Assembly: GCA_027924645.1 (NCBI GenBank)
Contig: BSBN01000047.1
Location: forward strand, 930,001 to 994,000
DNA length: 64,000 nt
Source of the DNA: Cunninghamia lanceolata
Taxonomy: Eukaryota; Streptophyta; Pinopsida; Cupressales; Cupressaceae
Direction: 5' to 3'
Every line of letters starts with the position of its first letter. Positions within the stretch are counted from its first letter, which is position 1. The notes beneath the pieces were generated by a model, which was not told the origin of the DNA, did no database searches, and was given only the letters and a program-made list of their open reading frames with translations. Below are positions 20,878 through 31,750 of the stretch, piece by piece. Position numbers and translations under genes: made by a program.

Positions 20878-21990
20878 CAGAGGATGCTACTCAGTTCAAG
20901 GTTGTTGAAAGTTGGACATTTTTGGCTCTGTAATACAATATGACTAGTTTTGGTTTGCTCTGTGCAGGAAGCCTTGTGAGTTTATGTATCTCCTATTGTA
21001 GGTTTCTTGCATGAATCTACTGATTTCATAATTAATCTTATATGAGTAATGTTGTTTTGCATGTGTTTTGTTAATTCTGTCTCCAGTGTTGCATGTGTCC
21101 TTCTTCTGAGTCTAGATATCTAAGGGGTGTTTGTTTTTCTAGAATACTGAATTCCTATATTGAATGTTTGATCTTTTAACTTCTGCTCAAGGGGTAGATT
21201 AAATTGTTTTCAGATTGAATATTGGGAAGGGTATACTGCAATAGGGATGCCATAAGTATAGATAGCTTAACACTCTGTATTGGGAGATATTTGTAAGGCA
21301 GATATCACATAAATCCCCTTGAAATCTAGTTTTAGTTGTTCATCCTGACCATTCACAGGTGTATGGCTACTGACTCCAAGCCCCGGATAGGCACCAATCT
21401 AGCTCTATGTTGAGGTTATACACCAGGTCCAGCTTTGCATCCAAACACAAAATCAAAATCAAACTCCAAAACAACCATTAGGACAGTAGAATTAGTTTTA
21501 GGATCCCAACTCCTCTGTCTACAACTGAAAATAGGCCCAAAGTTAGCCCCTTTGCTCTTATCTTGTAGTTTTGGTCTACTTACAGGAGGACTTATCTGCT
21601 TCATGTCAGCATCCCAGCCTTTGTATGCATATTCTCATGGATGTTGAGTAGGGAATACCCCCCTAGGTTTTGTAGAGCCTGAAGAAGAAGAGGAGATAAA
21701 AATAGAGTCTATCTCCTATACTGTTGGCCCCTGGCCCAGAGATCCTGTTGATCATTGATGGCTACCTTGTAGGGAAATTTGGGAGTAAGCATCTAGTCTG
21801 GGAAAAAACCAACAGGATCAAGGCTTTTGGATTTGACAACAGTTCAAGAATATTCCTCTGTGTAAGACTTGGGTGCTAGCACCCTAGTCTTTCTACCTCA
21901 ACAGACTTTAGATCTGGCATCATGGTTGTTTCTATAACATTTCTCTAGTTTACAACTTCTAAAAATTCCATCTTTTAGGACTTGGGCACT

Positions 21991-22304
21991 TTTAAAATAG
22001 TCCTCTGCCATCTCCGCTTCTGAGGCATAGGTTCTATTATCTTCCTAATCCTCCCTGTACAATTGATTTCTTGAGATTTGCAGTACATCTTCTGTTGTAA
22101 TTAGATCACCATAGAACTAGGGTTTTGTGCATCATTGACATATGGTTTGATAAAAAAGGCTTGATTAAATTAGATCTTTCTATAGCACTCCTGAGTATAA
22201 GATCTATAGCTAAGTCCACCTCCATTTGGTAGTGATTTGGCTCGGTCTTGTCCTTGAATGTTATTGTGAAAGAGAGTTTGATATAGTGTGCATGCTAGTT
22301 GACA
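21991..22304 (-). other. unresolved junction between E and F
   Basis: No gene recognised. On the minus strand it probably continues the decayed gag of F downstream of its last recognisable block, but stops are frequent and I could not place the boundary. Confidence 0.3.
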
Positions 22305-22698
22305 TCATTCACCTTTCTCACACTTAACACTATATAAGACCAGAGACATAGATTCATTCAATCTTAAGTGAGGTGGTACCTTTGCTAATATTCTAACAAA
22401 TCTATTATTAAAATTTGATATTGATTCATTTATCCCTTTAGTAATACTTGTAAATTCATTTATTGTGAACCTTGCATCAGAATTATCCCCATAATGTTCT
22501 CTAAACATAATCTAGATATCTCTCCATGAATTAATGTTGTTTTCTAGTAAACTTTTATACCATTCCCTAGCAGTCTCATCTAAGAATTGTAAAAATAGAT
22601 TTATGAGCACATCTTCATTCTCCACCTCAAAGTCATGCATCGAATTATCAAAATATCTCGACTGTTCTTCTCCTGAAACAACATTGTTCTTTAGGAAC
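22305..22698 (-). pseudogene. gypsy element F gag, C-terminal part
   Basis: Minus-strand reading from the edge of the D insertion gives SGEEQSRYFDNSMHDFEVEN, then VLINLFLQFLDETAREWYKS and a stop near 22508, then MFREHYGDNSDARFTINEFT and SISNFNNRFVRILAKVPPHL. This is the gag domain with its conserved aromatic and acidic pattern, the same type as the gag of C. The N-terminal part of the same gag lies to the right of D at 30212-31090. The gag was therefore cut by D between 22698 and 30207. Confidence 0.8.
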
Positions 22699-23931
22699 TG
22701 TTATGGAGTAAAATGTGTACACTAGCATTTTACACATAATTTTGCACCTGGTTGGACCTAAAATGTTTACCTTTGTTAATCAGGACCTATTTTAACACCT
22801 TTTTGAGCATTAGACAATAAAATCCCAATTTCTATGAATAAACTCGATAGAATAAACTTAGGACTGGCCTAAGCCCACGATATTTGACACTTCTCGGAGT
22901 TTGTGGGGCTAAAGGATTCGAGGTGCCCAAGTGCCCTTGTCCCAAATGGGTCCTTTATCCCCTCTCTTGTGGTGTTAGCTTAGAACACCTCCTTAGCTTG
23001 TACACATCAGATCCATTTGGTTTTATTCATCATTTGTGAGCGGGAATGCATATATAAAGGAGTTTTGCAATTCATTTCATATCTAGATGATTATAAGAAG
23101 CCTAATGTGAAATTAGAGTTTGCTCACATGTTTTGATCTTCTATGCTAAAGTGTTCTTCATACTTGGATATGATATCTACTTGTGGATGTTATGAAGTTT
23201 GTTAGTAGGTCTTGAAGGAAGTTTCAAGCCTTCACATCTCTCTCCTTATTAGTGCACGATCTTGAGTTATCTCCACCAACTAGGGTTTCACATCTTGTGG
23301 TAATCATTATACTTTTCATTCATATTTCTATCATACATTATTGATCTGGCCTCTACTGTCCTTGGGCACACACTCTTGGATCTAATCATCGTTGTAGACT
23401 TGGAGGTGGAAAAACCAACATAGGGTTTGACTAAGGCAAGCCCTTATACACAACACAATCTTTTCCTCTTTTCTTGTGTGTAGGTTGAAGATATAGGTTT
23501 CTAAAGAAAAGATCCAGGAAGAAGAAAGGGTTTACAAGTACAGGTTTGGTGAAACTCAGAGATTATTCTAAACTCTAATTAGGGTCTAGAATGCCCAAAC
23601 ACCTTGGTCTTTGGTTCCTTCGAATCTAGATCCAGGTTCTACTTTGCTTCTTGATCTCTACTGTACTTTTGGATTTCTGATATCTGTTTCTGACAGTTAG
23701 TTATTAGCAAATCTTTGTCAAATAGGGTTTGGCCATTTGCCCTAGTTTTCTTGCTCGATCTTGGTTGAATTTGGTTGACTCTTCTCTATATAAAAAAAAG
23801 AATAGAGTCCTTGTAGTTTTGTTCTCCTCCATGGGTAAGAGCCAAGCACAGTTTGTGTTCTAATGTTTAATAGAAGAGGGTTTTGACCTAGTTTAATCTC
23901 TTAGGCTAGTCTCCCTTTTCTATCCTAAACA
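22699..23931 (+). repeat. 5' LTR of element D
   Basis: Begins TGTTATGGAGTAAAATG and ends CTATCCTAAACA. TATA motif CATATATAAAGG at 23049-23060. Closely similar to 28981-30206 throughout; the few differences are substitutions and small indels. Confidence 0.9.
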
Positions 23932-23934
23932 TTT

Positions 23935-23950
23935 TGGTGAACCCAACTTG
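23935..23950 (+). other. primer-binding site of element D
   Basis: TGGTGAACCCAACTTG begins four bases after the LTR end and starts with the expected TGG. The tRNA is not assigned. Confidence 0.6.
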
Positions 23951-24580
23951 TCTTGCACTTTTGCATCCTTCTTATTTGAGATATGAGTTGTTTCCTTCCC
24001 TAGATTTGATTGGGATTGAGTTCATTAATCATTTTGCATAAATACATAGTAAATTGTTACATAGTTTCAAAACTAGGGTTTGTGAAAACCTTGCATTTCT
24101 AGGAAATCTAGCTAGTTTTGATTTGTGAGTTGTTTCAGATCTTGTTGCATTATAATCTTGTTTAAAACATTTGCATTTGTTGTACCCTTTCCTTCTTGGT
24201 AGTTAAAATATCCATGCATCCTTGCATTTGAAATTTGGAAAAGAAACAATTCATTCTAGCTGGAAAAAAACATATTTGTCACTTTGTTTGCATTTCGTAA
24301 GGTTAGATCATCATATACTTCTACTATTCTCACCACTACTATGCAGCCAAGTAATAGTGTTACCACATGTATTGGGTTATCTACTAGGAATCATGTTCAC
24401 CATTATAGTACTGTTCCATATAATTACATGAATTCCACTCCTAATGCTACAGATCACTTTCTAAAAGGCTACTCATACATTGTCAGCTAGTCCTTCCAAT
24501 TCATTCCAATCTCTACTAGTTCATCTTCCAACCCTAACATAAACCAATTGTTGCAAAATATGACCTACATCTAACAACAA
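23951..24580 (+). other. untranslated leader of element D
   Basis: AT-rich, no intact ORF of note. A 62-80 codon overlap of frames at 24222-24490 has no recognisable domain. From about 24290 one frame (STILTTTMQPSNSVTTC) may already be degraded gag N-terminus. Confidence 0.45.
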
Positions 24581-25383
24581 TTGGCTAGCATAAGCAATAG
24601 TACACATAAACCTAATATGACACCACATTATATCCATAGCTCTTTATCCTATTCAACCCTAAGAGATCAAATGCCCGAGAAGTTTGAGACCCCTTGCTTC
24701 AAGAAATATAATGGGAAGGGAGACCTTAACAACCCTATGCTAGCCTTTACCACTATTTGCAGTGATTTATTCTTTGATGATGTAATCATGGAAAAACTAT
24801 TTCCTAGGTCACTCAAGGACACATCCTTGGATTGGTTTTTCTCTTTACCTCCTAATTCTATAACTTCTTTTTCATAATTAGTTAATACATTTCTCGAGCA
24901 TTTTCAAGTGAACATTGGACCCCAAGTCTCTTTGATAGACTTGGTTCATTGCAAACAAGGAACAAAAGAAAAAATAATAGATTTTATGGGCCGTTATCAA
25001 GCCATCTTCTCACAAGTTTGATATTTTATTTTAGATGCTGATGTACAAAGAATCCTTATTGGAAACTTACAACCTCACATCTGTGATAAGATATTATTGA
25101 TACGATATGATTCTTTCACTCATCTTTGCATGGCTCTCCATGATTATCAAGTTTTGGTTATTCAGTATGAGCATAATCCCTCATTGGCTCTAGTTGGTCA
25201 ATTCAAAGCCTCTCACAATAATTCATTCAAAAGACACAATAAAAACTTCATTAAGTTCAATGCAACTTTAGATAGTAACATAAGAAAACATGTGGCAGGA
25301 ATGTCATCTCCTGCTCCCTCCCCTTATAAATTGAAACCAAAAAACAAGATATTTCACACCATTATCAGAGTCTCTACTCTATA
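24581..25383 (+). pseudogene. gag of element D, broken
   Basis: From the first methionine the frame runs RDQMPEKFETPCFKKYNGKG, the PKF.KYNG.G entry seen at the start of plant gag domains, then FPRSLKDTSLDWFFSLPPNS. Stops interrupt it near 24875 and 25020. It resumes with YQAIFSQV, LIGNLQPHICDKILL and then the Lys/Asn-rich linker ahead of the zinc-knuckle region. The protein would form the particle shell. It is damaged but collinear, about 270 codons. Confidence 0.8.
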
Positions 25384-26238
25384 ATGAAACAACTTTTGAA
25401 CAATAATCTCATCAAGTTTCCACCCGTTAGACGACTCAATCTAAGTAATATGCAAGCATCTTATTTTTATTCAAAGGCCTTTTGTCAATTTCACCGCTCT
25501 ACCGGTCATGACACTAAAAAATGTATGCATCTTAAACATGAAGTTCAAGACCTCATTGATTCCAATGTCATCTAGGTTGCTGGTGTGAATGACAAATGGA
25601 ATAAATCAGTGGCAGATCCTAATCAAAATCTTCAAATATTTATTGATCCTTTACTTCATCATCTATCTCAAGAACAAGATTATGAATGTGATATTTGCAT
25701 GGTAGATGCTCACCCTCATAAAGAGTGAGTGGAATCAAAACCTGCTATATCTCTTACTCCACATGATGCTACTATTGAAGCTCCTGATGGACCTCTTTAC
25801 ATTACTATTCGAATAAGTGATAAACCTATTCGAGGTTCTATGATAGATCTTATATGCATGGTAAGCGTAGTAACTGAAGAGTTTCTCTACATGCATTCTT
25901 TACATCGAGATACCTATGACGTATCAAAGATGGCGATTAGAGAACATGATGGGTCTATCCTTCCAACTCTTGGTGCCTTGACCCTTGATGTCAAGGTTGG
26001 GCCAAGAACCTTGGATGTTAATTTTGTCATCATTCCTACATCAAACTTATTTCATGTGAAGTTGGGTAACCTATGGCTTTTCTCCATGAAGGTGGTCCCC
26101 TCTATGGTTCATAAGTGCTTAAAGTTTCCATTTGAGGGATGTGTGCATGTTGTACATCACAGTGGGTACCTGCCCATTGCTCAAAATGGACATTTTACAC
26201 TTAACTACTTCTGGCCACAACCGGTTGGAGTTGCTTGA
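25384..26238 (+). pseudogene. zinc-knuckle and aspartic-protease region of D, broken
   Basis: 25384-25575 encodes FCQFHRSTGHDTKKCMHLKH, the CxxHxxxGHxTxxC variant knuckle of plant gypsy elements, then VQDLIDSN, the usual start of the protease linker, and a stop. From 25729 a 169-codon frame shows the retropepsin-like fold pattern ISDKPIRGSMIDLICMVSVV, TLGALTLDVKVGPRTLDVNF and FHVKLGNLWLFSMKVVPSMV. The catalytic Asp-Ser/Thr-Gly triad is not preserved at the expected place (MIDLICMVS), so the protease is unlikely to be active. No polymerase domains follow. Confidence 0.75.
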
Positions 26239-28278
26239 GCTAGAGAGGATTTATTCTTGTCATATCAAAATTTTAAAGCAAAGCAAATAGAAAAGTTATC
26301 GCTTAGTAACATACCTCCTTGTGATGTACCCAAACCTTCTTGATCTTCTGAGGCTACAACAGTAGTTCCCCTGTCCCACAAGTGGTGAATAAAGCTAAGC
26401 TTGAATCAAAGGTTCTTCTCCATCCTTGAGCATCTGGTATATATGATGAGGTTCCCCCTCTTCCATCCCTTGAAGGACAATGAGGCAATTTTCGAGTGCA
26501 AAACATACCTCCCTACAACTAAAATATTACTTTTATCCCACCCACCTCTATGAAGACCAGTGGAAATCAATCAGTTGCACATGTATTATTTCTTGAGGTT
26601 TCTCAATTGCTTGAGGATGCTTAAGAACTTCCACCTATTTCACAAGTTGAAAAGGAAGAACAACCTACATTGAGGAACCCTTCCTCCATGATCTCCCAGC
26701 CTTTGGTGGTTCCTCCTATTTCTTCTAATGTTATTGAAGCAAAGGAAGAAAAGGAAACCACGTTGGAAGATACTACGGTTCCCCTCACAAACATTACAAA
26801 TAAAGCTAAGTGAAATAAAATTGCAAGAGAGAAAGAAGCATCATCATGATATGGCTCGCCTTACTATAGGAGAGGAGAATCTCCCTCCTTACAAGTGTTT
26901 TTCACCAACGGATACGAAAGAGACATCTATTACTGTTTTGTCTCCTATATTGAAAGATAAAGCTTCACAAGCCACTATGTAACATATTGTACTACATTCC
27001 CATGGCGAATATGAAGATAACAATGATACAACTATGGCTCTTGTTCCTTACACCACACTTGCCATAGTTCCTCTTGCATCTTGTCCACCTTTCCAAATTG
27101 GTTATAACCAAGATTGGAAGGAGGATGATTTTATTTAGGTTGACTCACAAGTGTGGTCCCTTATTTCTATTTTGTCATGAGTGCATGCGATTATTTTCCT
27201 CCCTAATTTGTTGCTTGATGCTTTATAGTTATGTTTTGTTGTTAATCTCTCTTTGGATGACCCTTGACACCCTTGTAGGTGCAAGGATACAAAGGGACCA
27301 AAATCCATTGTGACATTCTCTCTATTTGTATCATCATTATTCTATATGTTGTAAGTTGCATTGTTGTTGTTTCCTTTGGGAATGATGCAAGGCGTAGCAT
27401 GGTTTGGCATTCTCCCTTGTTGACCCGAGGGATTTTTTATTTGATTTCATGCAATACTTCTTCCTTTGTATTCATAATTCTACTAGCTGGTGGATGATGC
27501 CAGTTCCAAATATTTATAGTCTCAAGATATTTCCTATTATACAACCATTCATATATTGATGCTAGTCAGGTAGATCCCTTTTGTGTTATTTCTCTTTACT
27601 TATATGTTTTTGATTTATGTGGAACCTTGTTACTATGCTCAACATCATAGCATGAGTACACAAGCCATTATGTATCATGCTCGTAGCATCACCTTGGTTT
27701 GCCTTTTGTGGGGGCAACCCCTTTTTGTGATATAGTTTTTTGGGAACACATATCTTATGGGCATGTGCTTCTAGAAAGCTCTCGTGCCTGTCTTGTGGTT
27801 TGTTCTACCTTAAAACAATTACTCCCTAATAGGAGTTAGCAATCACTTTAAGGTGGGGGCATACATCACGCTGTGCTCTTTTGATTACATACTTGTTTAC
27901 TATAGTTGGCATGGAACTCACCTAGTGATTCTGCGGTCCTCACTAACCCGTGATATTTTCTTTTGGGTCTATGAGCTACCTAGTGCAACAAAGTTGGCTA
28001 CCCTGTGTGCTTCATGTGACTTTTTATGGTCACCTAGTAATTCAATGGTCCTTACTAGTGTGTGATCTACAATGGAACTTATTTTTAGATGACTCCTAGC
28101 GATAGAGCAAGCTAGTGCCAAAGTCATGTGCCTTGTTTGTTTGTTCCTATGTTTATTTCTATGTTTGTTTGTTTTATACATCATATTTGAGCTTGTATCT
28201 TGTGTGTCTTCATCATGTTTTTCATGAATTCTCTATGTATTCTTTGTGTCTTATGTGTATGTTTTGTGTCAAGCATGT
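26239..28278 (+). other. non-coding 3' interior of D
   Basis: Short degraded frames up to about 27180 (such as the Lys-rich piece at 26728-26982), then AT-rich sequence without domains. It matches in block order the tail of E (16900-18798). Two similar 60-bp segments, CACCTAGTGATTCTGCGGTCC and CACCTAGTAATTCAATGGTCC, lie at about 27918 and 28031. Confidence 0.55.
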
Positions 28279-28385
28279 ATGGCGTGTATTGCCTTTGTGT
28301 ATGGCGTGTATTGCCTTTGTGTATGGAGTGTATTACCTTTGTGTATAGTGTGTATTACTTTGTGTATGGCATGTATTACCTTTTT
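28279..28385 (+). repeat. 22-bp tandem repeat, about five copies
   Basis: Unit ATGGCGTGTATTGCCTTTGT plus GT, repeated about 4.8 times with growing divergence (AGTGTATTACC, AGTGTGTATTAC). It translates as a fortuitous MACIAFVY repeat. A minisatellite inside D, not a gene. Confidence 0.8.
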
Positions 28386-28482
28386 ATATTGTGTATCTCT
28401 TGTGTGTAATCTTATGTATGCTTTTATTACTCCACGTATGTGTGAATTATGTTGCAATGTCTTGTATGTTTGAAAATCTCTT

Positions 28483-28854
28483 TATGAGCAAGATGGTTGC
28501 CGTTGCACCAAAAGATTGACCTGTCAATGCTCGATACAATTGCTAGAGTTAATGAATCCATAGGAGGTGGTTAAGCCTTGTCACAAACCCAAGTGTTACA
28601 TTGCACAACACAAGGAGACCAAGGGCCCACACCTTGCAACAATCCCCTCTAGCGCAAGCGAGGGGTTCAACCCTGTGACCTAGGCTCTGATACCAATTGT
28701 TAGCAAGATGGTTGCTGTTGCACCAAAAGATCAACCTATTAATTCCCGATACAACCGCTAGAGTTAATGAATCCACAGGAGGTGGTTAAGCCTTGTCATG
28801 AACCTAAGCACTATACTACACCATAAGGAGACCAAGGGTGCATACCTTGCAACA
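28483..28854 (-). mobile_element. 372-bp TRIM-type LTR element
   Basis: Two direct repeats of 157-159 bp (28483-28641 and 28698-28854) flank only 56 bp. The whole is flanked by an exact 5-bp duplication CTCTT (28478-28482 and 28855-28859). On the minus strand the interior begins two bases after the right repeat with TGGTATCAGAGCC, the initiator tRNA-Met primer site, and ends with a polypurine-like AGAGGGGA next to the left repeat. It has no coding capacity, so it must have been mobilised in trans. Right LTR ends are TGTTAG and CAACA. Confidence 0.92.
28679..28695 (-). other. primer-binding site of the TRIM
   Basis: Minus strand TGGTATCAGAGCCTAGG, the standard plant initiator-methionine tRNA primer site. 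Confidence 0.85.
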
Positions 28855-28980
28855 CTCTTTGCTTATGTGTTTGCAACCTTAGAATCCTAAGATTGGGGGC
28901 TACTAATAGTCCACAACTTGGTGGAATTCTTGGGCTTCTATGTGTATGTGTTTGAAATATTCCTTTAGTGTGTGTTTGAA

Positions 28981-30206
28981 TGTTATGGAGTAAAATGTGT
29001 ACACTAGCATTTTACACCTAGTTGGACCTAAAATGTTTACCTTTGTTAATCAGGACCTATTTTAACACCTTTTTTAGCATTAAACAATAAAATCCCAATC
29101 AAATCCCAATAGCGTTGAATAAACTCAACAGAATAAACTTAGGATTGGCCTAAGCCCATGACATTTGACACTCCCTAGAGTTTGTGGGGCTAAAGAACTA
29201 GGGCACCCAAGCGCCCTAGTCCCAGATGGGTCCTTTAGCCCCTCTCTTGTTGTGTCAGTTCAGAACACCTCCTTAGCTTGTACATGTTGGATCCATTTGG
29301 TTTTATTCATCATTTATGATTGGGAATGCATATATAAAGGATTTTTGTAATTCATTTCATACCTAGATGGATATAAGAAGCCTAATGCAAAATTAGAGTT
29401 TTCTCACATGTTTTTATCTTCTATACTAAAGTCTTCTTCATACTTGGAATTTCTATCTACTTGTGGATGTTATGAAGTTTGTTAGTAGGTCTTGAAGGAA
29501 GTTTCAAGCCTTCTCATCACTCTCATTGTTGGTGCATGATCTTGACTTATCTCCATCAACTAGGGTTTCACACTTGTGGTAATCATTATCATTTTCATTC
29601 ATATTTCTATCATACATTGTTGATCTGACCTCTGTCCTCCTAGGGCACACACTCTTGGATCCAATCATCACTATAGTGGAGGTGGAAACACCAACACAAG
29701 GTTTGACTAGGGAAAGCCCTTATAGACAACACAACCTTTTCCTCTTTTCTTGTGTGTAGGTTGAAGATATAGGTTTTTGAAGACAAGATCTGGGAAGAAG
29801 AAATGGTTTGTAGGTACAAGTCTGGTGAAACTCAAAGATTTTGCTAAACCCTAATTAGGGTCTTGGGCATCCAAGCACCTTGGTCTTTGGTTCCTCCAAA
29901 TCTAGATCCAGGTTCTTCTCTGCTTCCTGGTCTCTGTTGTACTTTTAGATTTTTGATATTTGTTTCTGACAGTCATTTATTAGTAGATCTTTCTCAAATA
30001 AGGTTTGGCCATTTTCCCTAGTTTGCTTCCTAGATCTTGGTTGAATTTGGTTGACTCTTCTCTATACAACAAAAGAATAGAACCCCTGTAGTTTGTCTCT
30101 CCTCCATGGGTAGTAGCTAAGCTCAGTTTGTGTTCTAATGTTTAATAGAAGAGGGGTTTGACCTAGTTTAATCTCTTAGGCTGGTCTCCCTTTTCTATCC
30201 TAAACA
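28981..30206 (+). repeat. 3' LTR of element D
   Basis: Starts TGTTATGGAGTAAAATG and ends CCTAAACA. TATA motif CATATATAAAGG at 29329-29340. The sequence before it (28860-28980) lacks a strong polypurine tract, although GATTGGGGGC occurs near 28891. Confidence 0.9.
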
Positions 30207-31090
30207 AGAACTTCACCCGTCGAGTCCTAATCTTATTTGGGACAGGATTGGGAAAACCAAGGATTCCTATAAATTTAGTTGCCTATACTTGGCTAGATTA
30301 AGAGGAGGCTTGGGAAAGTTATGCTAGTTATCACATGGATCATCTTGATAACCTTGATTTAATCCTTGGTTTTCTCTCTGACTATTTTGAACTCCAACAT
30401 TTGTATTTTCATTTCCTACATGGATATTTACATGGTTGATGTTATTAGCCACATCAATCCTCCTTAATTCACTAACATCCTTCTTTGCTTCTAATCTAGC
30501 CACTTGTTCCAAAAGGAAGTCTATCTCTCTAATTGCACCTTGACTTCTAGGGGTATGAGATCTTGGTATTTCTTTCCCTCTTCCCCTTTTGGCTTCACCT
30601 CCAATATTTATTCTAGATTTTTCACTATCCTAACCATGATAACTACCATCAAACCAATCATAAGGATTCACATCATGAGGTTGTACCACTAGTATTTTGG
30701 ACAACCCTATATTAACTACAACATTTGTGACTGAAGTGGAACTTCTAGGTTTCAGAGCATCATAATATCTTTTCAGAGTAGCCTCTCTTTCTCATTCTCT
30801 CTCAATCCTTTCTTGTTTTAGGATAATCCATGTTTCCTCTTCTTTTGACGTATTAAGGTTATTTGTTGAAACATCACTTCATAACCTACTAACCTTTCTT
30901 TAACGGTGGGATGCTCAACTTCAATATGAGGATTAGATCTATCCTTCACTTTCCAGGTAGCCTGCTCCTTATCTTTAGCTTCTGCCACTGACTTCTTGTT
31001 CAGGTTATTGTACAATGATCTTGTCCCATCCATTGTTGAATAGTAAATAAGATAATTAGGTCCTTTTAAAACTACAGATTCACCACCCAC
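30207..31090 (-). pseudogene. gypsy element F gag, N-terminal part
   Basis: On the minus strand, 31090-30818 is an open 90-codon frame starting MGGESVVLKGPNYLIYYSTM. After a frame change come PHDVNPYDWFDGSYHG, EIDFLLEQVARLEAKKDVSE (coiled-coil-like) and NFPKPPLNLAKYRQLNL, leading towards the gag domain. It is interrupted at 30207 by D and continues at 22698. Several stops and at least one frameshift are present. This is the usual linker upstream of gag in the C/F type of element. Confidence 0.7.
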
Positions 31091-31230
31091 CTAGGGGATT
31101 TGACAAAAGATCTTACACACTTCCCACACCCAAACAAATAACAAAGGATATGACAGAGATAAAACCACGAGATAACCAATAAATAATTATTTAAAACTTG
31201 AAATGACCCTATCCAATGGACAACGTCTAC

Positions 31231-31247
31231 TCCCAATAGAGTCACCA
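31231..31247 (-). other. primer-binding site of element F
   Basis: Minus strand TGGTGACTCTATTGGGA, three bases inside the LTR. It is a decayed form of the TGGCGACTCCGCTGGGG site of element C, showing that F and C are related. Confidence 0.7.
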
Positions 31248-31250
31248 GTT

Positions 31251-31750
31251 TGTTGGTGCTCCAAAATATACCCTATTGACCTCTTTGTGATATCTCTTAG
31301 GTTAAGGATAGATCAATAGAAAATGGGCCAACGAATAGGAAATATTGTTAATATGACAATCTTCTCTGCTCTTCAAACTCTACAAAGCCTAGGTGGGTTC
31401 CCCTTTGGTAGACACCTAATATAGAATAAGGACCTGTGAATAATAAAAGTGTCTAAAAAGTATATCAACTTTCACTGCAGGACTTAAAGAAAAACAAAGT
31501 ATAGACCCTATTCTCATTTATGCATTATCTGTTAAGATTAGGCCTTCAAAAGGAAAGTATTAAATAGAAAAGAATAATTTAAACAAGGTGGTTGGTATAT
31601 CATTTTGATGTATATATGATTGGGAAATTGAGTAATATGAGGATCATTGCTTATCATGGGCAAACAGAGTCATACACTATATCTTTATCCATGTACTATT
31701 TGATTCTGGTGATTTTCTGAACAATCAATATCTTTGATCTTGATGTGAAC
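31251..31750 (-). repeat. 5' LTR of element F, truncated
   Basis: The plus strand starts TGTTGGTGCTCC. Blocks such as CTCTTCAAACTCTACAAAGCC and GGTGGGTTCCCCTTT correspond to the U5 of C (GCTCTGCAAAACCTAGGGGG and following). The U3 end is missing, because copia sequence takes over near 31750. Confidence 0.65.

Larger units (their letters stand above)
19553..21814 (+). mobile_element. solo LTR G
   Basis: A 2262-bp LTR with TGTTGG at the left and CCAACA at the right, flanked by an exact 5-bp duplication GGATC (19548-19552 and 21815-21819). No internal sequence or second LTR is present, so it is a solo LTR left by recombination. From the TATA box onward it is homologous in reverse complement to the R-U5 half of C: GGTTGTTGAAA, GCTCTGTGCAGGA, GTGAGTTTATGTATCTC and onward to the end. 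Upstream of the TATA box it shares nothing visible with C. It lies inside the 3' LTR of E. Confidence 0.92.
18799..21990 (+). repeat. 3' LTR of element E, split by solo LTR G
   Basis: Starts TGTTATGGAGTAAAA, the same start as both LTRs of D, after a polypurine tract. It has a TATA motif CATATATAAGTG (19100-19111) and continues to 19552. After the solo LTR it resumes at 21820, where GACTTGGGTGCTAGCACC and TTTAGATCTGG line up with the D LTR at about 23590-23635. The right end is not sharp and is placed near 21990. E and D LTRs are clearly one family but well diverged. Confidence 0.7.
22699..30206 (+). mobile_element. gag-protease LTR retrotransposon D
   Basis: LTRs 22699-23931 (1233 bp) and 28981-30206 (1226 bp) share TGTTATGGAG starts and CTATCCTAAACA ends. 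The flanks GGAAC (22694-22698) and AGAAC (30207-30211) are a 5-bp target duplication with one change. The 5.05-kb interior holds gag, a zinc-knuckle-like motif and a degenerate protease, then about 2 kb of non-coding sequence with no integrase or reverse transcriptase. The layout fits non-autonomous gag-bearing LTR elements (TR-GAG type). It lies within the gag of F. Confidence 0.88.

Noticed and set aside
28200..28473. Cys/Tyr/Val-rich ORFs (MACIAFVYGVY pattern)
   Set aside because: Product of the 22-bp minisatellite; open in several frames.
28483..28854. Cassandra-type TRIM with 5S rRNA
   Set aside because: The LTR shows no 5S rRNA or A/C box sequence.
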